Assembly: GCA_900323505.1 (NCBI GenBank)
Contig: OOIN01000020.1
Coordinates: 372,001 to 436,000, forward strand
DNA: 64,000 nucleotides
Reading direction: 5' to 3'
Source of the DNA: Ustilago trichophora
Taxonomy: Eukaryota > Basidiomycota > Ustilaginomycetes > Ustilaginales > Ustilaginaceae
Shown: positions 49,618 to 60,077 of the stretch, one piece after another
Numbering within the stretch: position 1 is the first letter of the stretch
Layout: every line of letters starts with the position of its first letter
Notes under the pieces: generated by a model
Databases searched by the model: none
The model's input: the letters and a program-made list of their open reading frames with translations, nothing else
What the model was told of the DNA's origin: nothing
Program-made: the position numbers and the translations under genes

Positions 49618-49948
49618 CTTGTATTGATTGATATTGATGGGTCGAATTCAGCAAGCGGCAAAGTGAAGTCGAAAAAAGGAATGCCTTGAGATGGGGAGGC
49701 GCCGTGGATCAAGCTCGGCGTTTCTTGAGGATGATAGTGGTGGTGAAAGCAGGAAGGGTGTCTTTGGCCGAGTCGAAGGAGGAGGAGGTGGCAGAGAATG
49801 AGAGCCGAAGGATGAATCGGGGTGGCCGAAACTGTGATGGTGGTGGAGGAGGAGGAGGAGGAGTAGGAAGCGGGACGCTAGGGCCGGAAGTCGGGATTGC
49901 CAGTCAAAAGTGTGACTTTGTAGAAGACGCATTCGGCATGATCCCGAT

Positions 49949-49962
49949 GTACAGTACTGTAA
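49949..49962. repeat. GTACAGTACTGTAA motif
   Basis: A single copy of the GTACAGTACTGTA word found in tandem in other promoters here, about 330 bp upstream of the TYR1 start and 670 bp upstream of TEL1. Confidence 0.6.
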
Positions 49963-50069
49963 CAGTTGGCCTTGAGCACAGCTCTCTTTCATTCTCTCTG
50001 GCTCTTCCGTTGAAATGCGTGGGGAAAGTGTGATTTCTCCAAGAGAGAGGTGGAGGCTGAAATGCGGCT

Positions 50070-50121
50070 CTTTTTCTTTTTCTTTTCCTTTTTTTTTTTT
50101 TTTTTTTTCTTTTTTTTTTTG
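50070..50121. repeat. T-rich tract upstream of TEL1
   Basis: Long T runs broken by single C residues lie about 510-560 bp upstream of the TEL1 ATG. Such poly(dA:dT) tracts commonly keep nucleosomes away from promoters. Confidence 0.85.
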
Positions 50122-50593
50122 GTTCAAGTCACGAGAGCTGAGCGGCGAGACCAACACTTTTTTTGTAAGCGACACAAACTGTACATATGGCGCTCTGCAA
50201 CCGCACTTCTTCCTCCGACGAAAGCTGAGCTTTGTTCGCGATTTTTGGACCCTGATTGCATCCTCAACAGAACCAATCTGAGGCCAATCTTGAACTCGCT
50301 GCCACCTCTCACTCTCCTCCTCAACGCCGACACCATCTCAACTTTGTAATCACTCCTTGTCGGAGCCATTGCACATCCAAAAGTCCTTGGAAGAGTCTCT
50401 CTTCGGCACGTTCCGCTCATTCTCCTCGGATACTTTCACGCTCGTTTCAGCACACCATCATATTCGCCCTCCCTTGTCTTCTCTCGATCAACATAGCATT
50501 GCATCGCATCATACACACGGCCCTCTCTTATTTGTCTCGAGCCTCTCGCTCTTCATATCGACCGTATCATACTCCGCATCCCAGCATCCATAC

Positions 50594-50608
50594 ATGTCAT
50601 TGTTGTAG
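50594..50608 (+). other. Short uORF upstream of TEL1 (Met-Ser-Leu-Leu)
   Basis: ATG TCA TTG TTG TAG lies 19 nt before the TEL1 start, in a different frame. If it is within the transcript it could lower TEL1 translation; the transcription start is not known. Confidence 0.5.
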
Positions 50609-50627
50609 CTCCATAACAACGCCAAAC

Positions 50628-53600
50628 ATGGCCTTCTCCCTCCAGGAAGCGCTCGAACAGATTCGCAGCGACAAGATCAAGGATCGTCAACAAGGCCTTG
50701 AAGCACTCGAACACATCTTTGCCGACTTGGACAATGTCATCAACCTCGATCCAAAGCAGGATGGAAAAGCATGGCTCAAGACCTTCCAATCGCTCTTCGC
50801 GTGCGTACTCGCCGAAAAGGCGGCATGCATTCGTAAGGGCTCCTTCCACGATGCGCAGCCCGTTGCAATCGCAAGGCTGCAACGCGCGGCCCAGATGCTT
50901 CGCTCGCTCGTCGACAAGGCCGCTCCTCTTCTCACACGCAAAGTCGTCAAAGCTCTAGTGACCCACATTCTTCAAATGCTCAATCACCGTGGCACTCTTT
51001 TTCGCCCTGTCGCACCCGCTTACTCCTCTGCACTATGCAGCATTCTCAAGCAGCACCACCACGTCGACCATCTCGACCCAGAAGATTGGTCCGCAGCCGC
51101 TTCCCTGTGTTTCGCCATTCTCCTCGGACGAGATTTGGACGCTGCCACTACCACAACCAACCTGGAAGAATGGCTTCCCACTATTCCCAACTCGGTTGCC
51201 TCTGGCGTTCAGCGACGTGGACTCAGTCTCGAAGATGCTGTGACCGCAGAGTGTCTACGCTACCTGATGGCATGCAGCGTCGCTCCTCTTCTGGGTCCTG
51301 GTGGACTCGCTCTTTCTCTCCTCGCCGACTATACCCGATTCTTGCTCGCATTCCCAGTCGAATCATCCGCTCACCTACCAGCAATTACAGGTCTGGTTTT
51401 CCTACTAGAGCACCTCGAGCTCAACAACACGCGCCAAGTTGTCTTCGCCGCCCTGTCCTTACGCAATGTCCTGCTTGGACTCTGCAAGTCCAAGAATCAA
51501 CTGCTCAAAATCCAACTTCTCCTCCTTCTGCGGATCGTCGTTCCGCTTATAGCATCCTTAGCCAACAAGCGGTCCGAAGTCGCGCTGCCCCAAGATCCTG
51601 CTGCTCTCCATTCGTTGCGAACCGAAGCAATCACTTTCCTGGAGCTCGTCCATGATACCCTTCTGCGTGATCCTGATACCCGATGGGCCCTCGAACCAGT
51701 GCGCATCGACGCGCTCGTCTTCCGTCGGCCGCAGAACCAGCAGGCTGAACTCTCTTGTCCATCTTTGATACTCTGTAACTCCGCCTTCTTCATCAGCCCT
51801 TACTCGAGTGAACAAGACACCATGGCATGGTGTCGGGTCGGCCTTCAGGTGGACATCATTGATGCTCTCATGACGCTGGATCCTGCATCGCAAGAGAATG
51901 GTGCTTCTGCTTTCTCTGCAAACCGAGAAGCTACACACGATGAGCTTCCTGTTGGTGCGATGACCAGTCAGCTGTCAAACACTCGTACAAGATCGTCTAA
52001 TAGCAAACGCGGACCCGACTCTGTCTCTTCGAGCCCACGGAAGCGCAGACGAACTACTCCATCCGACGCCATTCACGACGCCACTGAACGTGTCTGGATG
52101 CAACAACTGATTCAGACCATCTCGAATGCGGCTGGATCGCCAACGCCTGTAGGCTCGGCAGCCAGGTTGTGCGCTCTCCAGCTGATGACATTCATAGTGC
52201 TTGACCGGCCTCACCTCATCGATTCTGCCACGCTCGCTGAGGTCCGCAGGGTACTACTCTTGCTCGCTGCTGACACCGACGGCCTCATGGTCCCGTGGAG
52301 CCTGGTCGGACTGGGCGCCATCGTGCTCATGTACGACACGGCACAGGCCAACAAAGCCGAAGCGATATTGGGTAGTCCTTCGTCCCAACCGGGCGTCCAT
52401 GCTTGGGGAATTGCAGTGCGTAAGCTTCAATCCCCGGATACCTGTCGTGCTGCAGCTTTCCTGCTGGCTACCTTACTCGCCAAAGGAGTCCTTTCTGAAG
52501 CAACCTTACAGTCAGAGATCTCTCGATTGCTCGCCGAGGTCGACTTGCAAGGTCCTCCGATTCTCTGCGACAGCGTTTGCCATTTGATGACTTTGCTTCT
52601 CCATCGAACGAACTCCACTCGCACTTACCAGCACTTGGATCCGAGGCGAAAGATCGGTGCATGGTTCGCCAGCACCTACTCACCAGCTGATGCGTTCCAA
52701 TCGCCTTCCTTGAGCACAAGCATTCGATCGCCAAACACATTCTTGCCGTACCACGACCTGCTATGCCTCGTTAGCTTCATCGTCGCGGATCGCGGATCAG
52801 AGCTTCCAGACTCGGCCCATTGGCTTACCGATGCTCGCCAAGACGACATTGCCCAGCTCCTACGACGACGAGCCCGATCGCAGCATTTGCGTGATCTGGC
52901 TCTGAAGTGCACAATAATTAGAGCCCAGACCGCACAGCCCAATGCCTTCAGACCCGACTCAGTCGACGCTGGGCCACCGCTGCTCTCGATGGAGGCGTTC
53001 AACAGGATTGGCTTTGTAGTCGAGAAGAAAGTTGACGCTTGTCTCGACATGCTCAAGGCGCTGACATCTGACACGTACTCAGGACCAGCGCTGCCCTGTG
53101 AAGCCGCTATTGCCGCGATGCACGCGGCCGTTCTTATGATGCATATTTCGTCACTTTCGGCATCGCAAACATCCTCGCCATGCGCAGCTCGGATCCAGCG
53201 CGCCTGCCACATCATCATCAAGTCTGTTGACGTTGCTTCTCGCTCGAAGAGCCTGCGAGCCGAGGAGCGCAATCTCGTCATTCAGCAGCTGAATCTGTTG
53301 GCCCCATTCCACCTCACGATCACGCAAGGAGCATGCGCTTCGACCGACCTGCTGTGCAGCCCTAGTACAGCAAGCGGAATCGCAGCTCACATGGCAAACT
53401 CAGTCAACGACAAAAGCCAGAATCAGCAGGACCCCTTCCCTCACAAACGGTTATGGATGACAATCCGCGAAGCAGACATGCTCGAGGCGATGCTGTCGTG
53501 CTTTGATCAATTACTCGAACGCACTTTGTTCGGCGATGAGGAGCCAGAAAGCAATCCTGCCTCTGCTGCTGCAACGAGTAGCCGCGATGCTTTCGATGAC

Positions 53601-56600
53601 ATGCCAGAAAGCGGGGCGTCGAACTCCAACCGCTTACAAAGTCCCGGCTCTTTTGCCTTAACAGAGTCGACGGAAGCTGCCGTCAGCGTCGCTGTCCGCT
53701 TGCTTGGTGGCGTTCCAAGGATGCTCACCGGCAATGCAGACTCGAGACGTGAAGAGCTCATCGTCTCGCTCTTCTTCGACTGTCCGGTCGAAGGGCTCAT
53801 TTCGATATCGCCAGTGCTCTTCGACTCGCTTCGTGATGGAAACCTTTGGATGAGCCAACGAGACCTCGTCGATGCGCTCGACCGCATTGGTACTGAGCTA
53901 CTCACATCTTATCGATTTGCCCGCAATCCAGCAGCACGGGTTGCCGCTGTGCATGCCGTATCAGCCGTGGTACCCCTGCTGCTTGACGAGTTTGATGAGC
54001 AGTCCGACCTGTTCGACAAAGTACAGAAGCTAGCAACCTTCTTCGCTGAGCAGATCGGTAGAATAAAATGGCCGACGCCCTGGGAGGTGCAGCTTGAATG
54101 CGCCACCTTCCTCTCTAGATGCATGCGGCTAGATCCCGAGGGACGTCTGTGCAAATCCGGCAGTGCTCGTGGCACCAGCTTCTCTCCCCAAAAGGCTTTG
54201 CTGCAGATCAACGCAGATCCCGACATTCGCGTTCGTGGCCTTGGATCGTCCATCGCCGCTTCTGTGTTTGACACGACATCGACTGATGAAGAGCACATAT
54301 CCGAAATCTACAATTCTTTCCGCGAAGGTTTGCCCAGCGATTCCAGCATCCCTCAGCACATTCTGACTCGGGCGCTGAGCCTCTGTAATGTCGCTATCGC
54401 CAACTCGGCTGTGCGAAGATCGGCTCTCTTCCACCTTCTCGAGATTGTCCTCGCGACAGGCATGTTTCCAATCACAATTCAGCAGCTGTTTGCGCTCGTG
54501 GCCACACGACTGGGTTTCTCAGATGCCTCGAGCTGCTATCAGGCCTTCGCCGGCCAAATCACGTGGGGCATGGCCACGAACAACTACGACCCGTTGCAGG
54601 TGCCTTGGAAAATGCTCGGCTTCACGAGCAAGCGCGAATGCCTAGAAGCTACTTTCTCTGCGTGTGGCAGCATGCTCCTTGCCGCACAGACGCCTGAAGG
54701 CCGGACGCAATTCGACGCGCTGGTGCAATTGACGAGGCGAACTCAGCAGCAAGGCTTGCAAGAATGTCTGCCATTCCTCACGGCTGCCTACTTGGGCTTT
54801 GCCGTTCAGGCGGGTCAACAAGAGGAACAGCACGACCTTCCTGTCATCTGTCGACAGACTCTGCACGAGCTGTCTTTACTTGGCTTTGCAGAAAGCGCCG
54901 ACCATGTTGAGCTGCGGCAAATGATTACCAATGCAGACGACCTCATAGTGACCACCGTCCTGTCGCTTTATTTTGAGCCAGGCTCAACATTGTCGGAAAG
55001 TCGACGCTCTGCCATCGTAGCCCTTACGCAGCACGACGCGAAGATTGGTAGCACCTTGTCAGCGTTGACACCACCGGTAGAAGATTCCGATCTGGCCCTG
55101 CACGAACCGAGCCGACCTTTCTTTCCAGCTGTTGTTACCTGCGCAGCTCTCTCGACGCTGCCGAATCTCGGCATCGAGCCCTTCCGCAAAGACGTCATCT
55201 ACAATGTGCTGCGTCACGTCTTCCACCAGATTGCATCTTGCCGGTTCATCAACGATCAGCTGCGCCTGTGTGCTGCCTTGCGGATTTACATTGCGATGTG
55301 TGGCGACAGCTTTTGGTCAGATCAGTTGAATGCACAAGGTTTGGTGAAAAGCATCGAGCAGCTCCTTGACCAACAGCACCTGCATAATGATCTTCGTTTC
55401 ATCTTTGCATATGCCTGCAATCACTCTAGTCTGACCAAGGAGTCTCCAGAAACGCTGGTTTCGTGCATTGTTACATGGTCGGTCCAGCTTAAAGCACAGA
55501 TCACCCAATCTCCGGATGCCGGGGACTGGCTCTTTGAAGCTGCACGAGCGGTTGCTAAGGCCTCAGCTGTGGCCACCTCGGCCACGGCACTCTTGTGGCC
55601 CGTCAAGCTCACGTCGACTGAACAGGTAGCAATCGAGAGCCTCGTCGACATCGAGACGCTTGTCTTTGCTCTTGAAGCTTGCCCGCGCATCTCGCTCCAA
55701 CTTCCCTCGCTACTGCGCATCCGAACGGTGCTTAGGAAAGCGCCTAGGGCCAGGCTTGAGGCGTTCTGCAACAGTTCGAGTTGGAAGTTGTTGGAGAGCA
55801 TGGCTGAGTGCCGAGCTCCACAATCGACTGGCCCAAGTGGAGACTCGCAAAGCGACGTGATGAGCGACATCTTTGGATGCATCATGGGCTTTGGTGAGAC
55901 CGCTCTGCTGCACAGAAAGTCGCGCCGCATCGGCGCACAAGGCAATAGATCAGTCGCAGAGGCGTTTCTTGCTGATGCCGATACTAGTCAGATCAGCAGC
56001 CTATGTGCTGCTATCGTTCTCACGATCCATCAGTTGGCACAGGATCTGCCCGTCGATCAAGGTCATCAAGCTTTCAAGACCTTGCGAAACATCTCTGCGG
56101 CCATGCAGCACCCTTTGACCGAAGTCCATGCCACCAGATTGCCTGTCGCGACCAGGGAGGAGCTTAGTCGCATCCGACCCAGTATCAACCCGCTGGTGTC
56201 GGGTTTCGCCGATGCGCAGCCAGAAGACTTGCTGGATCCAGCTCTCTTGGAAGCTTCCGCCTCGTCTGACCGATGGATCTGCCGCATATCAGCCATGCTA
56301 TGCGATCTTTTATCTTCGCTGTTGCGACAGTCCATCTTCCTGCCAGTCCGCCAAATGGTTTCGAAAAACGCCGATGCGGCAAAGGCCCTTTTCCCTCTTC
56401 TGCTCCTTTCCTTCACGGTAGAGTATACCGCGCCGGGTTCAGCCCAATCACCATCCACGGGTAAAAGACGTACCTCAGGGAGGCGGTCAGATCCGCAAGC
56501 ACCATCGCCTCTCGGCTTGTGCCGTGCAGCAGTGGCATCTCACTTTGAAAAAGTACTCGAATCAAGGACTGCTGACCCGACCTGCAGTGACATGATTGTA

Positions 56601-59600
56601 CAAGCGCTCTTGGCGCTTCGAGCCTTGCGACCTGTGCAGGAGGAGCCAGACAAAGTCTGTTACTGGTTCGATGTGGATACGAGCTTGTTGGCAAAGCGCT
56701 GTATTGCTTGCGGCCTCTTCTCTGCTGCCATCTTCTTCGTCGAACACAATCTCTGGGAACAGGACGAGTCGCAATCAGCGCATGCTTCACTGGCCAGGAT
56801 CAGGAATACTCTGCTTCACCAAGCCTACATGAACATTGACGACCCAGATGCTTTTTATGGGATCACGGACGGAGATGTACGGGAGCTGCTTTTGAGGCGG
56901 CTGCATCACGAAGGGCAATGGCTTCGAGCCTTTCAGTATCATGCAGCAGATTACGAAGCATCAATGTCGGACGGTGTCAATTCGCACGGTGCTATAGGTA
57001 ATGCTCTCGGCCAAAGTCTTTCGCAGCTGGGCTTCCAGCACCTTTACGACGGCATCGGTTCCAACTCTACGATAGAAGACAGACTGGCAGCATCTCAGGG
57101 CCACAGCCGTGATTGGAACGCCACTTCATGGGACCTACCAACAGACTCGAACTTGACCTCCTGGCAAGGCCGAGGTGTCGAGGCGGTGTTGCAGACGTTG
57201 CGCCAAGCGAGTACGGAACACGATGTGGACAGGCCTCTCTCGACTACATTCCAGCTACAGCTGCAAGCACTGTGCTCGATACCTGTAGAGAGCGTCGCAG
57301 CTATGCGAAGACTCCAAGGTGACTTGCTCGCGCTCGGCCAGATCAAAGTCTGGCGCAAAGCATCTGCATCTCTTGGGCCAGATGAAGCTGTAGCGTATCT
57401 GCGCTCTGTCTGGATCCGAGCCGATGTGGGCGATCGCTTTGAAATAACGGAAAAGGTGCTCAACACACGCCGGTCAGTGCTGCAAGCAGTGCGGCAGCGA
57501 ATGCAATCGAACCAGATCGGCGACGTCCTGGATGGGGCAGCGGAACAGGCCGCAAAAGTGGAGAGGTCGCTCCTGGTGCTCCTCAGCCGCCAAGCCCGCG
57601 AGCACGAGAAGCTGCAGAAAGCCATCAACGCAACGGCACGAGCAGAGAGAATCGAAATTGCATTGGGTGACGATGCAAATCTGGCGCGGGAGGAGTTCGC
57701 TGCAGTGCTCTGGGATCAGCAAGAACATCCACCCGCCATCCAGCTGCTCTCGCAGATCGTCGATGGTCTCGACATCACGGTGCACACGACAGCGCCGCAA
57801 AAGCGTCGAGTAGCACGCCTGATGGCGCTGCTAGCCCAGTGGCGTGCCACGGCTCGTTCACAGCATCCCAGGGAGATTGATCGCTTGCTTTTCGAGCCTG
57901 CATTGAAGTTGATCGCGAGCTCGACTGTGCCTGACGTCACAACAGATGCTGAGCAGTCTGAGATCGCGTATAGATGGGCGAGATTTGCGGAAGAGCACCA
58001 TCGTGGAACCGACATGGCCGAGATCACGCGTCTCCGCGTTTACATCGATCGGAGAGGCGAAGAGATTTCACAGAACCAGCGCGAGTTTGAAAAGACATCC
58101 TCAAAGACGGAGCGAGGCAAGCTGCTCCAGTTTCAGCGACAGGCCGAAAAGATTCTCCGTCAGGATGAGACCCGCTTGGCGGAGCTAGAGGCCACAAGAA
58201 CACACTTTCTACGCCGCAGCGTGGTCATGTATGCACGAGCATTGGCCTCCTCAGATACTCACGACGACGCTGTAGCTCGACTCATCTCACTGTGGTTCGA
58301 AAATGCTGCCGACGCCGAGCTCAACCGTCTGCTGGCGAGCTGTTTGTCTTCGATCCCATCGCGAAAGTTTGTTGCTCTCATGCATCAGCTTTCTGCTCGT
58401 TTGACCGAGGTACCCAACCAAGGCGATAGCATGGCAGCGTTCCAGTCGAACCTCACGAACCTGCTTCTGCGCATGTGCCAGGACCATCCTTTCCACTGCC
58501 TCTACGCCATTTTCGCTCTGATCAAGACGGGCGCTGATGCCAAAGCCGCCACGCATCGGCCCGGCTCGAGAAGCTCGCTCACGCCGTCGGAGGCCTCTTC
58601 TGTATCGACCTCTCCCCAGATTCTGCGATCGACAGCTGCTGAAAAGATTTGGAACCAGATTAAGCGACGATCCAGACTCGGCAAGAGGATCCGCACCTTT
58701 GAGGAGCTCTGTCTAGCATATGTCGAATGGGCCGAGTTTGACCTCACATCGCGTCCGGACCGGTATTTTCAGAGTAGTGGCGCCATCAAGAAGGGAGCTC
58801 TGCGCATGCCACCATCAGGCGAGCTCAGATTGGCGCGTCTAAGGGACTTGGATGTGCCTGTCGCGACAGCCCGGCTCGAGCTGGATCACACGAGCAGGTA
58901 CGAGAACTTTGTATCGATCGTCAGGTACAGCGAGACGTTCACGACAGCTGGAGGTATCCATTTGCCCAAGATCAGCGAGTGCATCGGCAGCGATGGCGAG
59001 CGATACAAGCAACTCTTCAAGCGGGACGATGATCTACGGCAGGATGCAGTGATGCAGCAGGTTTTTCGCATGGTCAACGAGCTACTGCATGCCAACCGCC
59101 GTACACGAGAGCGAAAGTTGGTCATCCGGACCTATACAGTGCTGCCCCTCGGCCCACAGTGCGGCATGCTCGAATTTGTCACCAACACGGTTCCTCTGGG
59201 TGAGGTGCTGATCGCATTGCATGCTAGGTATCGACCCAACGATCTGTCGCCGACACAAGCAAGGAGCAAGATGCGCGATGTGCAGCCCTTACCTGCTGAA
59301 GCCAAGCTCGAGGCGTTCTTGGACGTTTGCGAAGGGATGCGACCCGCTTTCCGATACTTTTTCAGCGATGCACAACGGATGCCGAGGGATTGGTACGAGA
59401 CGCGTCTACGATACACGCGCAGCGTCAGCACAAACTCGATTGTGGGACATGTGTTGGGTCTAGGCGATCGGCATGTGTCGAACATTCTGTTGGACAAGGA
59501 GAGCGGTGAGCTGGTGCATATCGACTTTGGTGTGGCATTCGACCAAGGCAAACTGCTGCCGATTCCCGAGCTGGTGCCGTTCCGCCTGACGCGCGACATT

Positions 59601-60077
59601 GTAGATGGGATGGGCATCAATGGTGTCGAAGGTACGTTCCGACGCTGCTGTGAAGAGACGCTACAGGTGCTGCGAGCACATCAGGATGTGATCAAGACGG
59701 TGCTCGAGGTTTTCCGGCATGATCCTCTGTTTGCTTGGACATCGAACCCGATCAAGGTGTTGCGAGCACAGGAAGCCGACGAAAGCATGATGCCAGCAAC
59801 CACACCGACGCCGACTGTAGGGGACGCAGCAGCAACGGGAGGAGCGGGGCGAGCTGGAGCTTCGAGGTCAACGACACCGTTTGGGGTGGCAGTAGGGGCT
59901 AGTGTGGTGGTTGGGACAGGTACGGCCGAATTAAGCGCGGACCGTGCCGTGACCTCAGTGATGAGCAAGCTATCGTCTTCGCTGAGCGTCGAGTATACGG
60001 TCAACGATCTGATCCAGCAAGCGATGGACGCGGGCAATCTGTCGGCCATCTTTCATGGATGGCAGGCTGCGCTGTGA
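50628..60077 (+). CDS. TEL1: TEL1/ATM-type PI3K-related protein kinase
   Basis: A 3149-aa Ser/Thr kinase of the PIKK family, activated by double-strand breaks and needed for telomere maintenance. An N-terminal TAN-like motif occurs at about 12-30 (IRSDKIKDRQQGLEALEHIF), characteristic of TEL1/ATM. About 1,800 residues of HEAT-type helical repeats follow, then a FAT region (about 1950-2600). The kinase domain has RYENFVSIVRYSETFTTAGG, FKRDDDLRQDAVMQQVF near 2800, the catalytic loop GLGDRHVSNILLD (about 2943) and HIDFGVAFDQGKLLPIPE..PFRLTRDIVDGMG. A low-complexity Ala/Gly/Thr linker precedes the C-terminal FATC domain, ending NDLIQQAMDAGNLSAIFHGWQAAL. The HIDFGVAFDQG, TAN and FATC features separate it from ATR/TOR. 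It is uninterrupted by introns over 9.45 kb. ATG at 50628. Confidence 0.96.
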   Translation: MAFSLQEALEQIRSDKIKDRQQGLEALEHIFADLDNVINLDPKQDGKAWLKTFQSLFACVLAEKAACIRKGSFHDAQPVAIARLQRAAQMLRSLVDKAAPLLTRKVVKALVTHILQMLNHRGTLFRPVAPAYSSALCSILKQHHHVDHLDPEDWSAAASLCFAILLGRDLDAATTTTNLEEWLPTIPNSVASGVQRRGLSLEDAVTAECLRYLMACSVAPLLGPGGLALSLLADYTRFLLAFPVESSAHLPAITGLVFLLEHLELNNTRQVVFAALSLRNVLLGLCKSKNQLLKIQLLLLLRIVVPLIASLANKRSEVALPQDPAALHSLRTEAITFLELVHDTLLRDPDTRWALEPVRIDALVFRRPQNQQAELSCPSLILCNSAFFISPYSSEQDTMAWCRVGLQVDIIDALMTLDPASQENGASAFSANREATHDELPVGAMTSQLSNTRTRSSNSKRGPDSVSSSPRKRRRTTPSDAIHDATERVWMQQLIQTISNAAGSPTPVGSAARLCALQLMTFIVLDRPHLIDSATLAEVRRVLLLLAADTDGLMVPWSLVGLGAIVLMYDTAQANKAEAILGSPSSQPGVHAWGIAVRKLQSPDTCRAAAFLLATLLAKGVLSEATLQSEISRLLAEVDLQGPPILCDSVCHLMTLLLHRTNSTRTYQHLDPRRKIGAWFASTYSPADAFQSPSLSTSIRSPNTFLPYHDLLCLVSFIVADRGSELPDSAHWLTDARQDDIAQLLRRRARSQHLRDLALKCTIIRAQTAQPNAFRPDSVDAGPPLLSMEAFNRIGFVVEKKVDACLDMLKALTSDTYSGPALPCEAAIAAMHAAVLMMHISSLSASQTSSPCAARIQRACHIIIKSVDVASRSKSLRAEERNLVIQQLNLLAPFHLTITQGACASTDLLCSPSTASGIAAHMANSVNDKSQNQQDPFPHKRLWMTIREADMLEAMLSCFDQLLERTLFGDEEPESNPASAAATSSRDAFDDMPESGASNSNRLQSPGSFALTESTEAAVSVAVRLLGGVPRMLTGNADSRREELIVSLFFDCPVEGLISISPVLFDSLRDGNLWMSQRDLVDALDRIGTELLTSYRFARNPAARVAAVHAVSAVVPLLLDEFDEQSDLFDKVQKLATFFAEQIGRIKWPTPWEVQLECATFLSRCMRLDPEGRLCKSGSARGTSFSPQKALLQINADPDIRVRGLGSSIAASVFDTTSTDEEHISEIYNSFREGLPSDSSIPQHILTRALSLCNVAIANSAVRRSALFHLLEIVLATGMFPITIQQLFALVATRLGFSDASSCYQAFAGQITWGMATNNYDPLQVPWKMLGFTSKRECLEATFSACGSMLLAAQTPEGRTQFDALVQLTRRTQQQGLQECLPFLTAAYLGFAVQAGQQEEQHDLPVICRQTLHELSLLGFAESADHVELRQMITNADDLIVTTVLSLYFEPGSTLSESRRSAIVALTQHDAKIGSTLSALTPPVEDSDLALHEPSRPFFPAVVTCAALSTLPNLGIEPFRKDVIYNVLRHVFHQIASCRFINDQLRLCAALRIYIAMCGDSFWSDQLNAQGLVKSIEQLLDQQHLHNDLRFIFAYACNHSSLTKESPETLVSCIVTWSVQLKAQITQSPDAGDWLFEAARAVAKASAVATSATALLWPVKLTSTEQVAIESLVDIETLVFALEACPRISLQLPSLLRIRTVLRKAPRARLEAFCNSSSWKLLESMAECRAPQSTGPSGDSQSDVMSDIFGCIMGFGETALLHRKSRRIGAQGNRSVAEAFLADADTSQISSLCAAIVLTIHQLAQDLPVDQGHQAFKTLRNISAAMQHPLTEVHATRLPVATREELSRIRPSINPLVSGFADAQPEDLLDPALLEASASSDRWICRISAMLCDLLSSLLRQSIFLPVRQMVSKNADAAKALFPLLLLSFTVEYTAPGSAQSPSTGKRRTSGRRSDPQAPSPLGLCRAAVASHFEKVLESRTADPTCSDMIVQALLALRALRPVQEEPDKVCYWFDVDTSLLAKRCIACGLFSAAIFFVEHNLWEQDESQSAHASLARIRNTLLHQAYMNIDDPDAFYGITDGDVRELLLRRLHHEGQWLRAFQYHAADYEASMSDGVNSHGAIGNALGQSLSQLGFQHLYDGIGSNSTIEDRLAASQGHSRDWNATSWDLPTDSNLTSWQGRGVEAVLQTLRQASTEHDVDRPLSTTFQLQLQALCSIPVESVAAMRRLQGDLLALGQIKVWRKASASLGPDEAVAYLRSVWIRADVGDRFEITEKVLNTRRSVLQAVRQRMQSNQIGDVLDGAAEQAAKVERSLLVLLSRQAREHEKLQKAINATARAERIEIALGDDANLAREEFAAVLWDQQEHPPAIQLLSQIVDGLDITVHTTAPQKRRVARLMALLAQWRATARSQHPREIDRLLFEPALKLIASSTVPDVTTDAEQSEIAYRWARFAEEHHRGTDMAEITRLRVYIDRRGEEISQNQREFEKTSSKTERGKLLQFQRQAEKILRQDETRLAELEATRTHFLRRSVVMYARALASSDTHDDAVARLISLWFENAADAELNRLLASCLSSIPSRKFVALMHQLSARLTEVPNQGDSMAAFQSNLTNLLLRMCQDHPFHCLYAIFALIKTGADAKAATHRPGSRSSLTPSEASSVSTSPQILRSTAAEKIWNQIKRRSRLGKRIRTFEELCLAYVEWAEFDLTSRPDRYFQSSGAIKKGALRMPPSGELRLARLRDLDVPVATARLELDHTSRYENFVSIVRYSETFTTAGGIHLPKISECIGSDGERYKQLFKRDDDLRQDAVMQQVFRMVNELLHANRRTRERKLVIRTYTVLPLGPQCGMLEFVTNTVPLGEVLIALHARYRPNDLSPTQARSKMRDVQPLPAEAKLEAFLDVCEGMRPAFRYFFSDAQRMPRDWYETRLRYTRSVSTNSIVGHVLGLGDRHVSNILLDKESGELVHIDFGVAFDQGKLLPIPELVPFRLTRDIVDGMGINGVEGTFRRCCEETLQVLRAHQDVIKTVLEVFRHDPLFAWTSNPIKVLRAQEADESMMPATTPTPTVGDAAATGGAGRAGASRSTTPFGVAVGASVVVGTGTAELSADRAVTSVMSKLSSSLSVEYTVNDLIQQAMDAGNLSAIFHGWQAAL

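Larger units (their letters stand above)
49618..50627. other. 1.0-kb divergent spacer between TYR1 and TEL1
   Basis: Holds both promoters. It contains a GTACAGTACTGTAA motif (49949-49962), a T-rich tract (50070-50121), a (GGA)n-like purine block (about 49838-49866) and a four-codon uORF before TEL1, all noted separately where relevant. The TEL1 frame stays open upstream to about 50256 but the added sequence looks like leader. Confidence 0.5.

Noticed and set aside
50256..50627. 124-residue N-terminal extension of TEL1
   Set aside because: Ser/His/Thr-rich leader-like translation; the TAN-like motif begins just after the ATG at 50628.
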